Counted from the first letter of the stretch, positions 35,306 to 47,704 are shown. The stretch: DNA of 64,000 nt from Amyelois transitella (GCF_032362555.1 NC_083506.1:8727501-8791500); one strand, 5' to 3'. Notes: generated by a model not told the origin, from the letters alone. Numbers and translations are program-made.

Positions 35306-35865
35306 TGCGAGAACTTATTTTTTTATTGAAACCTTTGTGATAAAGCAGTTTTACTACCGCTGATTTCTGTCTCACTATATTCTTACGAGTATTTTGTCAA
35401 AATTTATTAAACAAAAGACTTCTTCAGACTGAAAAAAAAACGTATATTCATTCATTAGTATTTCAACAAACGTTGTTTTCCGAAAATACTTCACACGAGG
35501 GGACCCAAGTTTTATTGCGTCTATAAGAAAGACATTTAAAATATAAACATGATGTGTATGATGTTAAAAATGACAATATTAATAGGTCGTCGTCGTTTAA
35601 TTTTTCCTCACGTAAAAAAATGCAATATGCGCCAGTTAAGTTTTAATTGGAAATTCTGTATCAAAATGTAGAATTCTTGTGAATACTAATTGTTTGTCGG
35701 CTGCAAATGTAACGATAGGCGTTATTAGATTACTGTTTTTGCAGGTTTAATTATTTTTTATTAATTGCTCATGAATATGGAATGTCGCACACGATTGAAT
35801 TATGTCTTATGTCTCTTGAGAGGAAGGTGTCTTTTGACCATGATTCCCGGAGTTCGGTTTTTACA

Positions 35866-35910
35866 CAAAGCGACTCCCGTCTGACCTCTGCAACCTTTGC
35901 AGGGGTATAA
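35866..35910 (+). repeat. Retroelement 3' fragment
   Basis: ACAAAGCGACTCCCGTCTGACC, TCTGCAACC: a word string I know from the 3' part of many lepidopteran retroelements. A reverse copy of it (GGTTGCGGAGGTCAGATGGGAG) lies at 36838-36859. Confidence 0.5.
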
Positions 35911-36498
35911 GCATTATTGAACTACAATCTGAATGGATACAAAACATATGTATTTGTGTACCGACACATACTTGTTTATAAAATAAAAGGAGAAAGTTCT
36001 CTTTCATTCGCAAAGAGAGTTAGCCACTTTCAGTTATATTTAGACTCTATCATGCAAGGATCTAGAACGAAATATTGCTGATGTGAATGTTGCAAACTTT
36101 TTAGCAGGGGAAACCTGATTTTTTGACCGTCTCACCTTGAATAACTAACACAAGCAGACATTTAGAAAAGATATAAAATTGCAAAGTCATATGATTAGCA
36201 TATCCTTAATTTCATGTGTAAACTGGTCGAATGATTCATCAAGTTATTCCACACATATCTTGGATAGAAATATGAACTTTGGACAGTAAATTTTCTCGAA
36301 GATACCCGTCGCCCTTGAAAAGCCTGCTAATTTCCTTTCCTGTGGGAATTTCCGAAATTCTCTTAGCAAGCCTTGTATTTAGTCTTGGTGTTAGAAACCT
36401 GGACATTAGAACCTAAACATGCCCGATTTGAAATCTCTAGCTTGATCAATGATTCGTTAATTATAGTCGATGTAACTATTATTCTGATACATACATGT

Positions 36499-36605
36499 CC
36501 TGACCGGGATTCGGGTTCGAATCCCGGTCAGGGCATATTATTAGCATTTATACTTATAATGCTGTAAAGTTTCATCCAAATCTGTTTAGTAAGGTTTTGC
36601 GATAC
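36499..36605 (+). repeat. SINE head relic folded into a 15-bp perfect hairpin
   Basis: Contains the tRNA B-box GGTTCGAATCC and the ending CCCGGTCAGGGCAT also found in the SINE at 54605-54631. Arms 36499-36513 and 36518-36532 are perfect complements. The downstream text TTTCATCCAAATCTGTTTAG is also transposon-like. Not a functional tRNA: A box, D arm and anticodon arm are absent. Confidence 0.6.
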
Positions 36606-36729
36606 AAATATAATAAATTTTACAAAATCTATTATTATTTTAAATTAATATTATAAAAGTAACTAAGTACCTTTGGTGTGTTAAAATGACGATTAATTGC
36701 CGTAGATAGATTAGATATACATTCACATA

Positions 36730-37009
36730 TAGACAAAACATGGCCCGTGGATGTCATAAAAGGCGACTAAGGGAATAGGCACTTTCATTTAGTGCAGCTT
36801 TTGCCATGATCCATTATGAGTAAGGTTCTCATGCTCCGGTTGCGGAGGTCAGATGGGAGTAGCTTCGTGTAAAAATTTGACTTACTCAATCCAGGACCAT
36901 GGTCAAAATGCGCACCCTGGGCTACCCTCAAGAGGAAATAGAATGAAACCGCGATTAACGCTAGTAGAAGAATATATAACACCGATGACATAATAGCTTT
37001 ATCTTTCAT
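36730..37009. repeat. Composite repeat: family A word plus reverse retroelement 3' fragment
   Basis: Starts with GGATGTCATAAAAGGCGACTA as in family A, then carries the reverse-strand GCGACTCCCGTCTGACC-type string seen at 35866. A 74-codon minus-strand frame here with a hydrophobic start is therefore most likely transposon-derived, not a gene. Confidence 0.5.
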
Positions 37010-37020
37010 GCTTTACTATT

Positions 37021-37260
37021 ATATATTATAGGTAAGCCGTATCAAGTGGTATGGTCATGTCATGAGCCAAGGTGTGAAGACCGCCTTGAGCCTGCAGAGA
37101 AAAAGAGAGCCCTCCCTACACACCAGTATGAAATCTTGTACAAAATGAAAATTTAATCGACCCGACATCACTAGAGAGAATGTCATGGCGCAGAAATATA
37201 AGAAGAGCCGACCCTACGTGACGTAGGAAAACGCAAAGGAAAAGAAGACTATTATAACGG
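37021..37260 (+). pseudogene. LINE ORF2 C-terminal remnant (family different from LINE-B)
   Basis: Frames give IKWYGHVM, then VKTALSLQRKREPS, then RNIRRADPT followed by stop. This is the WYGHV..., RRADPT ending typical of the C-terminus of several RTE/CR1-like LINEs. Stops and frameshifts break it. It probably ends near the GAAAAGAAGAC string. Confidence 0.65.
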
Positions 37261-38544
37261 CGGCACCGTGTGTGTCCATGTTGATACTTCTAACTATAAT
37301 CATCTTCCTAGACTTTCCGTTACCTACAACCTGATTTGTTTTTGACAAACAATTTGACATTTATCATATTTATATAGTTTTGTTGTTTTAGTTTTTTAAT
37401 ATAGTATATCAGATCTTTGGGATATATGAGTTTAAAAAGACCAATATTACTGTTATTGCTTCTGGCACTGGCGCAGAGGTATCAAGCGAAGCGGTAAAAT
37501 TGAAAGAAGAAATATAAATTAAAGATTGTCTTATTTACACGAACGTTACGATTAAGTATGGATATTCTATAAGTTATGATGAATATTAAAACCGTAAGTA
37601 AGTACACAGCACTGCCAATAAAACTTGTTGTTGTTTTACAAACAAATGTAGCAATATGAATATTGTATGAGTTGTGTACAATTTAATACTATGATATCCT
37701 TATCATGTGCTTTTAAAGAAAAAGTTTAAGTATATCCAATCCATGGTGTCAATATGACTTGACATAGTATACAGGTCGTCTAAGAGCCCAATAAGTAAAA
37801 GAAAAAAAAACCCAATAAATACCTACACGTATGACCTTAAGCCGCGCTGATCAATGAGACAAGCGTGGAAGCTGTCAGCAGCAAGTATATATGAATACGA
37901 GTAATTTTGGTCATACATTAAAACAACAGTCAGGGTTGTCTGTAAGGTTTATCTTTTGAATTATTTTATTTTTGTTGGTAACCTTCTTATTTTTATGATT
38001 TCTCCTTTGAAGAGTTCTTTAGAAATACGAAGAATCTATGTAAGTACCGCATTTTTTTGTGTTTATCATTTCTATACAGGGTGGAATTTTATATGCGAAG
38101 GAATTTTTCCCAGCATTGTCGGACGAAAAGTAGGTTTGATCAGCCGGCGTTTGATGACCGATCATCTGATCGTTGTTAGCATGGGAAAATATAAAAAAAA
38201 TATCACTTTTTGCTATATATTTTTATGGAATTCAACTTAATTTCACCATGCTGAGAAAACGTACACGATGTCCCTGATTTGATCAAGAAATTGTCAAATT
38301 TAGTAATTAGAATTGTTTGTGTGGTGAAAAATAGATCTGATTTTTGATATACACTAAGTGCATATATTGTATTATTCTATTATTATTATGTTACTTCGTA
38401 GTTTTGGTGATAATAAAATATACTTAGTAAATTTTTTATGATGGCGGCCGCTACAAGATGGTAGATGAATTACATAATACGTCATAACTATCTAGCCGTG
38501 GCTTGATTATAAGAATAGAGCTCACAACAAAAAATACAAAAAAT

Positions 38545-38605
38545 ATATACAGTCGAATTGAGAAACCTCCTGCTTTTTTTGAAGTAGGTTAAATTTTTTT
38601 TAAAT
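38545..38605 (+). repeat. Fragment of a common lepidopteran repeat
   Basis: TACAGTCGAATTGAGAAACC, TCCTGCTTTTTTTGAAGTAGG, GTTAAATTTT: a string I recall from very many lepidopteran loci. The preceding 38080-38440, which begins ACAGGGTGGAATTTTATATG, may belong to the same element but cannot be tied to it here. Confidence 0.45.
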
Positions 38606-40690
38606 AAATGAAGTACTGAAATGTTTTCACGTTAAACCGTTTCATTAAAATGATGTAGTTAATGTACCTACTAAAAGCCACAAAATAATTCGCATAGTTC
38701 TTGGTACCAGACCGCACCAAACTTTATCTCTAATCAATATATGTATATATACTGACTTAGTGAATTATTTTTTGGCTTTTTGTACATAATCTACATCCTT
38801 TTTAGAAAACCGTTTAACATATATTTTTTTTAATTTATAAGATCCGAGAGAGATACCGAAGTTGCATTTGAATTTTTCTTATGTAGTGGTCTGTCAAAAA
38901 GGGAAATAAAAGCTGATAATGGAATGTCAACCCTACTGCATGTATGTCGCAAAACCTTGTTGGCATGATAGGCCATTCACCTCGGATCTCCACGTTATGA
39001 GAAAATTACGTGAGGAAAGATGCGGCATCATCATCACACATCTTTTCAACACGAAACCGAGAAAAGCTTAACATAAGTAAATTAAAATCCTGAAAAAAAT
39101 TACATATTTGAACTTAAAAAGATATGTAAAAAGAGTAATAATTTTATAGATATGTTATGTCAATAACAATCTTTGATTAGTGTTAATTAACTTCTTATTT
39201 AGTTCTACATTCAGACTTTACGTAAAGTCAGAATAAGTTATTAAAATGAACTTCCTATGCGTGCACTAGAATATGATGCGCTATATAGAAGTATTTTTAA
39301 CTAGAAAATTAAAACATTTCGACGAAGAAGTGTGCCATAATGAGAAGGAGTGCTTATATTTTGTTACCTTTTTATCAGTTCATTAAACAATTTATTGAAA
39401 TTGTTGCTATGGAATCAAGTAAGTACTTCTTCTGAGTAGATTCGTATTTGATTATATGACAACACAAATACTCGTACATTTTGAGAATTTTTGCTGCTTA
39501 ATTACCTAGAAAAATGTCGTATAAGTAAATGTTGGGATTGGTAGGTAAGAATATATCAAATTCCAATGATATCATCATCGGATATGTCAGAAATTGATTG
39601 CATAACTCAAGAAATAGTCGTGGCTAGCCAAGTCTGAGTTTACCTTTTTATACTTATTTTAACAACTGATTATCTCAGATAACCTTCGATAGTTCTTAAT
39701 ATTAGCCAAATTTTACTTGTCAGTAACTGCTTGATTAATTGTTTGACATTTCTTTGTATGTACGAGTACACCCGTGTTGTACATTTGTAACAAATGTCTT
39801 AATGCGTATTTTTATTTTAACGCTAGTTATTTTAAAAATAAAAATTTAATTTGCTTAAACTTGATTCATATTAATCTACACTACGATTATGATTGATCGA
39901 ATGATATATTTGAGTTGGAGGCCCCATCAACGGAAGTAAAAAAATATACTTGAAGGTTAATGCATTTATTTTGCCACATTAGCAGGTCAGTTACTGATGA
40001 AATGTCCAGACTTCCGCATAATTATGAAAAAGAATGTGAGTAGGTTTGTAGCCTTCTGTAAAGCATAGGGTACTGTATCTCAGGATGGGAAAAAGGACAA
40101 CGAATTTTTACAAAAAACGGTATACAAGCAAGCATAGAATTATTTAAGCTTATGTCAGATACGTATTTCCATTAAGGCCAATCAATATAGCAAGAAATTC
40201 TTACGTTACTCTTTGATCAAAACTTATAAAGATAAATGTATTAAACCTGTCATTAACGTTAGTAAGTCAAGGCTATGCTTGCATATTTCAAGTATAATCT
40301 AGAAACCTAGATAGTGTAAGATTAAAAGTTTCAGAATTTATTCATTACAAACGAGCAAATCTCTCTTCTTAGTAACATTAGTGTAGACCATTCCACAGAT
40401 GATGAGTTGAGGAACTCTGCGCTATATAAGTTACAAGTGCGCTCTGTCTTTTAGTTATCAGTTATTACACTGTGGAATTTCCACGTCTAAGTTCCGAGTT
40501 CGCTAACTATGCTCATCAACAATTTCATGTTTGTAATAACGGCTAATGAATATTGAACACCTGAAACTACTCGGCCTATTATTATGTGCGTAATATAGCA
40601 TAGTGGGGAGGTGACATATCTTCCGCGGGGCAACGACATTCAGGTGATATGCTCGTAAAGTATGTCATAGTGTGAGTATTGTAGTCGACC

Positions 40691-40698
40691 TATAAAAG
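40691..40698 (+). promoter_or_regulatory. TATA box of gene S2
   Basis: TATAAAAG, identical to the S1 box, with an initiator-like CCAGTG (A at 40722) 31 bases downstream. A second candidate box, TATATAAG, lies 268 bases upstream (40423) with TCAGTT at 40458, but its spacing of ~37 bases is long. Confidence 0.6.
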
Positions 40699-40721
40699 AC
40701 ATGAGAAGGACCTCCCTGACC

Positions 40722-40776
40722 AGTGCTTGTTGTGCCGGTTCATAGGTTGTCAGTTTTCAACATATTAATTAAACAG
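40722..40776 (+). other. Predicted non-coding first exon of gene S2
   Basis: About 55 bases without ATG, ending AAACAG before GTCTGT. An earlier GT after TTCATAG at 40744 is an alternative donor. It would join the acceptor AAAATTTCAG ending at 41796, seven bases before the start codon. The ~1-kb intron is AT-rich with nothing else visible. Alternatively the TATATATAG at 41739 could drive a shorter transcript directly. Confidence 0.45.
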
Positions 40777-41803
40777 GTCTGTATCGTGTTCAATATTGGC
40801 GGCAAACGATTTTATAAAATTTATTGTGTAATTAGAAAACATACTTTTAATCGAAAGTATATTTAAATAATATTAAATTCTTATTGAAGGTTCATTTTTA
40901 ATAGGAAGGCAATAAGAACATAATATGAAATAATTGCGATATTTTTTTTTACAATTTCACATTGAATTGGAATTAATTTTGTATAGGTAATTGTAATTCA
41001 GAAATACTTTTCTTAAAATTTCTCTATATAGATAGTATTTAAAACGAAAAGTTCTATGGTTATTGGCAAGTCTAAAAAGCGGATAAGATGGAACAACTCC
41101 CTGCGAAGTAGTGCATGAACCCAAACAATTAAAGTTATGCCAGCTAACAGCCGACCGTTCAATTTTATTAATTCATTTCATAGTTTGTATAATTTTAACA
41201 TTTAATAGAGCCAAGGTGACTTTGAAGCCAAACACTGAGGATAAAAAACGAATACACAATTTTGAGGATTAATTGAATTTTATACGGATTTCATTTTAAT
41301 TCTATTTTAAAACTTAAATAGAAGCCAACTAACGAACTAGTTTAAAGTCAAAGTCGTGTAATTAAAAAATATTGAACAATTACCTTTAGAAGACTGATTA
41401 AAAGAGCCTTTTCATTACAGCTTAGAAAAGCTTTACAAATTGTTTTTTTTATGTTAAAAATACTTACAGTAATGGGCAGGTTTAATTTTAAATTGATTTT
41501 ATAAAATAATGATATTTATATGTGATCGCATTGTCTTATTCATAATTTTTTTATTTAAATTTTATAGTTAATTAAGGGGAAAGTTGTTTTAAAAGCCAAA
41601 GATTTATGCCTGCTTATTAGAAAAATCCCGTCCCCGTGTTTCTGGGTGACCTGTAGACCACAAAAGGAACCCGAATGCCGAATTACAAATCTTTAGACCC
41701 AGCGGTTTGTATTGTGTGTTGTCAATCGGTCACAGTTTTATATATAGATATCAATAAATACGTATATATCAATGCAAACTGAACTGAAAATTTCAGAATC
41801 ATC

Positions 41804-44000
41804 ATGAAGGTGTTCCCAGTCATCGTCGGCGTGTTGGTGGCCTGCGCCGTGTCCCTGGCAGCTGACCATGGTCCATTGTTGACTGTGCTTCAGCCCCAGG
41901 AGCTCAGACAAGTCGTTGTGTTGGAACCTTCACAAAATAGGCAGAAAAGGCATTTATTAGGTAAGTTTTAAATATCAAAGGCTTAGTATATGGGGTTACC
42001 TGATGGAAAATAATAAATATGTATAGTTTTCTTTCGTTTTTGACACAAATTCCTTTTTAATAATACCCATAAATAATAATCCAAAATTATTTTAATGAAA
42101 ATTTGCTGAGTTGCAGTTTCAAAATAATAATTTTTTATATGGGTAGTGCAATTTCATAATAATTTAGGACGAGCGTCTCATATTCATGTTAAAAATTAAC
42201 ATAAAAAACGGGAAATAATTAGTGGAATGAATTTTACAGAAGTTTTATATTTTTAAATTTCCTAGATTTGAAGAATTTTTTTTTTAAAGAGTAAATCCTT
42301 CATATATGTCAGTCAGTCTACTAATTTGTATGATAACCAGCCATATAAACTCTGAATATTTATTTTCATACCTATAACGAATATCTTTTACGTTCCGAGA
42401 ATGAATGAAATAAGAACAGAAATTTGGTGAAATATGTACCTAAATATTTTGATTCGATATTAAAAAAGTTTATCCTAATATATATTTCATTCTATCTGTA
42501 GTAGCTGTATTACAAACAAGTAACCAAACTTCAAATCAGAGATCCCAATGGAGTTGGTAGAAATAAACATATAATATACGTAATGTAGGAAGTAAGTATT
42601 AATATGATCTACGCGTATATTAAGTATTTATATCACGATTAATGATTTCACCTCCAAGGAATATGTACCAACTTTCAGTCCTATGGGATCCATGAATTAT
42701 TATTCTACTTACTTTATGTGAATGCTTACAATAGTTGTGTGCGCCAAGAAAACTGCAAGGATTGATTATTTTGCCCATACCCCGGATGTTATTTTCTTTC
42801 CCTAACCCTTTCGTTTATTTTTACCGCAGTAATTAATACATTAAGCTAAGAAACCAGTTTCATTATGAACTTTGTCGGAATCACGACTGTAAATAAAACG
42901 AGATAGGTATGTAAACGCTTATGGATCAAGTTTCATATCATTAAATTTATTAATGTCTGACCGGATCTAATATTTGGATTGTGACGTCAAACTTTTTGTA
43001 GGAAAAACCATCCGTGTTGCTAAACTATAAATAAACACTATAAAACTGTCTAATATTTAGCTCAAACAATTTTCAAATATGTGGAATTAGTATTACAAGA
43101 AAATATATATTATTATATTTGTATTTTAATTTCAACGTTCAGATCTTCTTTCTAAATAAAATATCCTTATCCTAGCGATGGCGTTAGTCCCGTGTGCATT
43201 CTCGCTGAAGACGGGCCCGGTGACTATTACCTACCACGATATTGTTGGGTTTACAATTCAGGAAGAGGGTAATTCAGAATTAACGAATGGATCTCCGTAA
43301 TCCTGTTAACCATAACCGGAGGATCCTTACCCTGATAGCATTAGGAGAAAGCACTTATTCATGCTCTTGAGAAATCCACGAGAAAAAGATATAGATTCGG
43401 GAATAACACGACACACCAATGTTTTAAATGTAACCCTTTAAAATTTTCAGGAGCGAGTCTTCTTGGTGCCGGCGTGGTAGGAGCGGGCATCATTGGAGCT
43501 GGTGCGTTGGGCGCTGGAGCCCTGGGTGCTGGTCTTATTGGGGCCAAGGCTATCGGCGCTGGAGTCATCGGTGGTGGTCTCGCTGCCTCAGCTCTCCACG
43601 GCAGAAGCTACGGTGGCTACTACAGCGGAGGATACTCCAGTTATGGAGGATACAAGTAAGTTTTAATTGTAAAGCCTAGAAAATCAGTTTTCATCTAGAA
43701 AGCTTGATAGTAATTGAGATTTTACAATCTTTCTTGATTGCCATATACTGATATAGTTAACCTTTATAGTGTATGCGAAAGTTTGCCTTCATGGAAAATA
43801 GTAAAATAGTCGATAAGTAAACTATGAATAGGAACCCAATTAATCCGCCTATACGGTTGCATGCCATATGTATATATGTTGTATATGTGTGTATGTTGAT
43901 TATTGTATGCCATACTATACTTTTTGTATTTTTTTGTTCCAGGAGCTACGACTACGACAGTTATCCCAGCACTTACGTCGTAGAAGATGGATGGTACTGA
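41804..44000 (+). CDS. Gene S2: secreted Gly/Ala- and Tyr-rich precursor (3 coding exons)
   Basis: Exons 41804-41960, 43451-43655 and 43943-44000 join in phases 1 and 2 to encode 139 residues; both introns are GT-AG with GTAAGT donors. Residues 1-19 are a signal peptide (MKVFPVIVGVLVACAVSLA). Residues 20-47 form a pro-segment and QKR ends at 49 before HLLG. Residues 54-95 are built from GAG-aliphatic-aliphatic repeats (GAGVVGAGIIGAGALGAG), a hydrophobic Gly/Ala block. Residues 104-121 are a Tyr/Gly block (YGGYYSGGYSSYGGYK), and the acidic Tyr-rich tail ends EDGWY. Such composition is seen in cuticle, eggshell and silk-associated proteins, so an extracellular structural role is likely. The exact family is not recognised. 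The intron splits the Gly codon shortly after Lys-Arg, as in S1. Confidence 0.88.
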
Positions 44001-44104
44001 GTAGTTTTAAGTTAAAAATAAGTGTTAATAAGTTATAATTTATGAATGATGTTGATGTGTGTTTATTCTTTTCAAATGACGTGTATGTATATGTCAAATG
44101 AAAA

Positions 44105-44110
44105 AATAAA
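44105..44110 (+). terminator. Polyadenylation signal of S2
   Basis: AATAAA about 105 bases after the stop codon, giving a short 3' UTR. Confidence 0.7.
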
Positions 44111-44689
44111 ATGTGACCCATAAAAATACACATTTCATATTTATAAAAAGTCCCCGATTCTTATATTATTATTTAAGGAATATGGTACAGCTGAAAGAGA
44201 ATACGATTACTCCATATATCGAAATTACATTTATTCCTACCCTTTACTTATACTAAACAATGGCGTTTGTGTATTCACGTTAATTAATATTAAGATAAAC
44301 GTCCAATCAACACATTGGTTTACACTTTCACGAAAGCACAGAATTATTAATAGTAACAAAGTAATGAAAGTATCTGCAATAGAAAGTTATTTCAAATAAA
44401 ATTGCCTGCACATGTAAAGCACACTCACTTCCAAGAAATATGTTCAAACTTTGAAGTTTCTTTTCAACAAGAGAAAAATATATCATGCACGGGAGATATG
44501 GCCCTTTTATGCGATACTGAAATTAATATCAGCTTCCTAGTTTATTTATATTTTATTAACTTAAAACGCTTTTAATTAGTAAGCTTCAATATCTTTTAGA
44601 TAAAATGAGGGATAATCCAATATTTCTCAATTTGTTCAATCAATTGTATTGAGTTTTCTTTTTAAAGACATTTTGCTATTTATGATTGA

Positions 44690-44890
44690 CTAGAGGCCGC
44701 CCGCGACTTCGTCCGCATGGAAACCCTATCAATCCCGCGGGAACTCTGGGATAAAAAGTAGCCTATGTGTTATTCTGGGTCTTCAGCTACCTACATACCA
44801 AATTTCATGGTAATCGGTTCAGTAGTTTTTGCGTGAAAGAGTAACAAACATCCATACAAACTTTCGCCTTTATAATAGTAGTAGGATAGA
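44690..44890 (-). mobile_element. Short non-autonomous Helitron (complete)
   Basis: On the minus strand it starts TCTATCCTACTACTATTATA, contains GAACCGATTACCATGAAAT and GCGGGATTGATAGGG, and ends GCGGACGAAGTCGCGGGCG, GCCTCTAG before T. About 201 bp. The 3' hairpin core is the same as in Helitron 1 but the body differs. Confidence 0.75.
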
Positions 44891-45553
44891 GACGTTAGCT
44901 CTATACTGAATCTAAATATCTAAGGAATATCTTTCAATTGTTTCCTTGTAATCAGCCACTAGCTAACAGAAGATTAATGAAAATTAACAGCTTAATAATA
45001 AACAAGAACTTTTTTCGGGAGCAATATAGCAAGCCAAGCTTTGCCATTCTGTGAATGATGAATAAGCGAAAATAATTACGGAGAACTATTTTCCATCAAA
45101 TATCTATTTTGCTAGGGTTTCTGTCGTAAGTGCTGCAAGCGCTGGCATCGAAACAGCATTAACGGAGATAGATGGCGCTGGACCACGCCATCGCCTCTTT
45201 AATCTCGCAACAAAGAGATATACGACTGAGCCACTCGATAGTCGTGTTGATATTCGCTGGGAAAATTTAGAGGTGGGTATTATTAAGTGAGGCCCACTAA
45301 GCTGGAAATTCAGCCTGGTTAGAGTAAAAGTATCAGTTCGCTTACATCCTTAATAATAAATATGATGTTTTATAAAAAAAAAATATTCACAAAAGTTGTA
45401 TTTTGTAATGACGGTCTAGGCAATGGTTATTTCTTTCACAAGTAGGGAAGTTTTCAGTTTCGGCGCAGAAATTATATACAAAATTATAAAAAAACATATG
45501 TACATACACATGCAATAATAATAAATATACTACTGAAATAAATAATACCGAGT

Positions 45554-45925
45554 ATGATGGGTGTGAAATTGAGTGACCGGATAAGGAACAGCGTCATAAG
45601 GGAATGTTGTGATGTGAAAGAAGATGTAGTTACAGGAATAGAAAAGGGTATGGTAATATGGTTTGGTCATGTGGAGAGGATGAATGAAAGCAGGTTGACT
45701 AAGCAGATATACAAGGAGAGTGTGGAGGGAAAGGTCGGAGTGGGAAGACCTAGACGAATGTATCTTGATCAAATTAAGGACGTCTTGCTAAAGGGTCAGG
45801 TCAAAAGTACACGAAACCGAAGCGAAGGAAGTATGCAGAGATCGTGGCAAGTGGAAAGAGGTAGTCTCTGCCTACCCCTCCGGGAAAGAGGCGTGATTTT
45901 ATGTATGTATGTATAAATAATACCT
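45554..45925 (+). pseudogene. LINE-B ORF2 C-terminal fragment and 3' tail
   Basis: An open frame of about 120 codons reads VKLSDRIRNSVIRECC, then MVIWFGHVERMNESRLTKQI, then GVGRPRRMYLDQIKDVL. WFGHVERM and GRPRR...DQI are hallmarks of the C-terminal end of a group of non-LTR retrotransposon polymerases. The reverse transcriptase core is absent, so this is a 5'-truncated copy and not a host gene. The end is frameshifted after KSTRNR, and the DNA finishes with GGCGTGATTTTATGTATG and a TATG tail. Confidence 0.8.
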
Positions 45926-46394
45926 AAACAAAGAAAGTTTAAAATATTCGATACAATTTGGTGAAATAAAATAGGTCAAACATGTGGGATTCATCAAACT
46001 AACAAATAAATTGAATTTTAGGTCTTCCTGTGTTAAAGTTACTCTTATCTGTCATGAACAGATTACCTCATATTCAGATTACATCTAGTATTGTACTTAT
46101 CCAAAAATTCCACGGAAAATAGTAACTATTAAGTTTTTGCTCTGGGAGATAATTTTACTTATTAAAGGCATCTTTTTGTAATTGAAATGAACTGTTGTAC
46201 GCTAAATTGGTTCGCCAAAACACGCGGGTAAAGAATTCATCCGGTCGTACATTTTCAATCCGCATTGTTCTAAACTTTAGTGAATGTTTTATGAAGTTCC
46301 CAGATAAGATCATAAAGCAAAGTATACCGCGACTCAAAATGACAATAGTACAGATTTGTCATTTTTATACTCGTATTCTGACAAATCTTCTTCC

Positions 46395-46560
46395 TTCTGG
46401 CTTCAATTCCGGTTAGGTACATCCTTTTCACTCTGGGTTCTTGGGTTCCACTTTCAACATGGGTTATGGATCGATCATGGTTACACATCTAGTTGACTGA
46501 ATGTGTAGCTTTACTCGCGATGTTATCCCTCACCGTAAATGCATAACTTCGAAAATAGTC
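46395..46560 (-). repeat. Possible degraded retroelement fragment
   Basis: CACTCTGGGTTCTTGGGTTCC and CTCGCGATGTTATCCCTCACC, GTAAATGCAT resemble strings common in lepidopteran retroelement 3' regions. No second copy here. Confidence 0.35.
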
Positions 46561-47138
46561 ATTAGTACATGGTCGGAAATCGGATCAGAAATAACTGTAA
46601 AACAAATCACCTGAATATGAAGTTACAGTGGATACAAACATCGGTACAACAAATGTTATTTGTATATTCTGCGATCACCTTATTATGTGACTTGGTTCAG
46701 AATGACAGCTGTCTATATCGGCCGCCGACAGATCTGCAAACGGAGGCAACAAAGACAAAGATTAATTACTCTGCAATAATGACGGGACAATCTTATCTGA
46801 CTCTATTGATTGGATAGATAGATTAAAAGAGCCATTTTCGTTTAGACGATCTGTTTTTAGTACATGTTTTGGAATGTTCTTTAGGCAAAGTAAACAAAAA
46901 ATGCTTTGCAAAAATTTATAATACTAACCCATCAATATTTAAGAGTATTGTAATATTTATGTGAGGTACCTTATAATCTTTGTAAAACATTTTTATTTAA
47001 CGAATGTAGGATTTATTTTGACTAGATTATTACGATCTATATCTAAAATAGCAACTGTTGGTCATATCTGACCACTCGGTAACTTCTCGTGTGTAAAATA
47101 TTGCACTGCTGAAGTAGAAAGATTAGGTAATGTATCAC

Positions 47139-47154
47139 TCTCTCTCTCTCTCTT
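47139..47154. repeat. (TC)n microsatellite
   Basis: About eight TC units, followed by an interrupted TCTC-rich stretch to about 47180. Confidence 0.8.
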
Positions 47155-47704
47155 GTTCTTGATCTCAATCTCTCTTCAATAAACAACCTCAAGTTTTCCA
47201 GTGAAACCCTACACAGACCACTATGAGCTCCTATCACTTTCATGGTATGGTAAGTTGAGTCTGAGATGTTTGTAGGCAGTAAACCGCCATCATTCCAACT
47301 TTTCAAATAAAATGGCTGAAATCCCTTGTTTACGCAATTTGTTGCCCCAATCGCATTTTTTTTGTTCAAAACCAACTTCTTAGTTCTTACAGTAATTCGT
47401 GGTCATTTGTTCCAACTATTTTTGTTTGGTTAGTTTTCGGAAAGTACCTACGCAATCTTTGGATTTGTAGTTTCTTCGTTAATGTGTTCTTTATCATTAG
47501 GTACACGAGATAGTTTTATGCTATATCTAAAAAAATAAGAGGTCTTGGTGTATATATGTATATGTAAAATATGTAAGTAAGTACTTATATGTTTTTTGCC
47601 GATTAGTTAAAAGATGCTTTTAAGTTTTAACCTAAATACTCAGTCAATATCTAGTTTTATTAAAATATATATTCAAAGCTTCATGATATTAAAATGTGAT
47701 TTCA

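Larger units (their letters stand above)
33755..40690. other. 3' region of S1 and S1-S2 intergenic region
   Basis: After the S1 stop no clear polyadenylation signal is seen until weak AATATA-like words near 33951. The rest is AT-rich DNA with repeat relics listed separately between 34790 and 38605. I recognise nothing in 33960-34780, 34820-35220, 35310-35860, 37265-38040 or 38610-40680. Confidence 0.5.

Noticed and set aside
36499..36535. tRNA T-arm with B box, as a tRNA gene
   Set aside because: D and anticodon arms are missing and it matches the SINE head at 54605; annotated as a repeat relic.
36785..37009. 74-codon minus-strand frame with a hydrophobic N-terminus resembling a membrane anchor
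   Set aside because: Its second half is the reverse of a retroelement string also found at 35866, and it adjoins a family A word; no splice or promoter signals support it.
37884..37941. TATATATG with a nearby GTAAGG, as for another S-type gene
   Set aside because: No signal-peptide exon with an acceptor follows before the S2 promoter; the box is weak.
40423..40463. TATATAAG followed by TCAGTT, a possible extra S2 promoter
   Set aside because: Spacing to the initiator is about 37 bases, longer than usual, and no clear exon and donor follow. Kept only as a note under the S2 TATA box.
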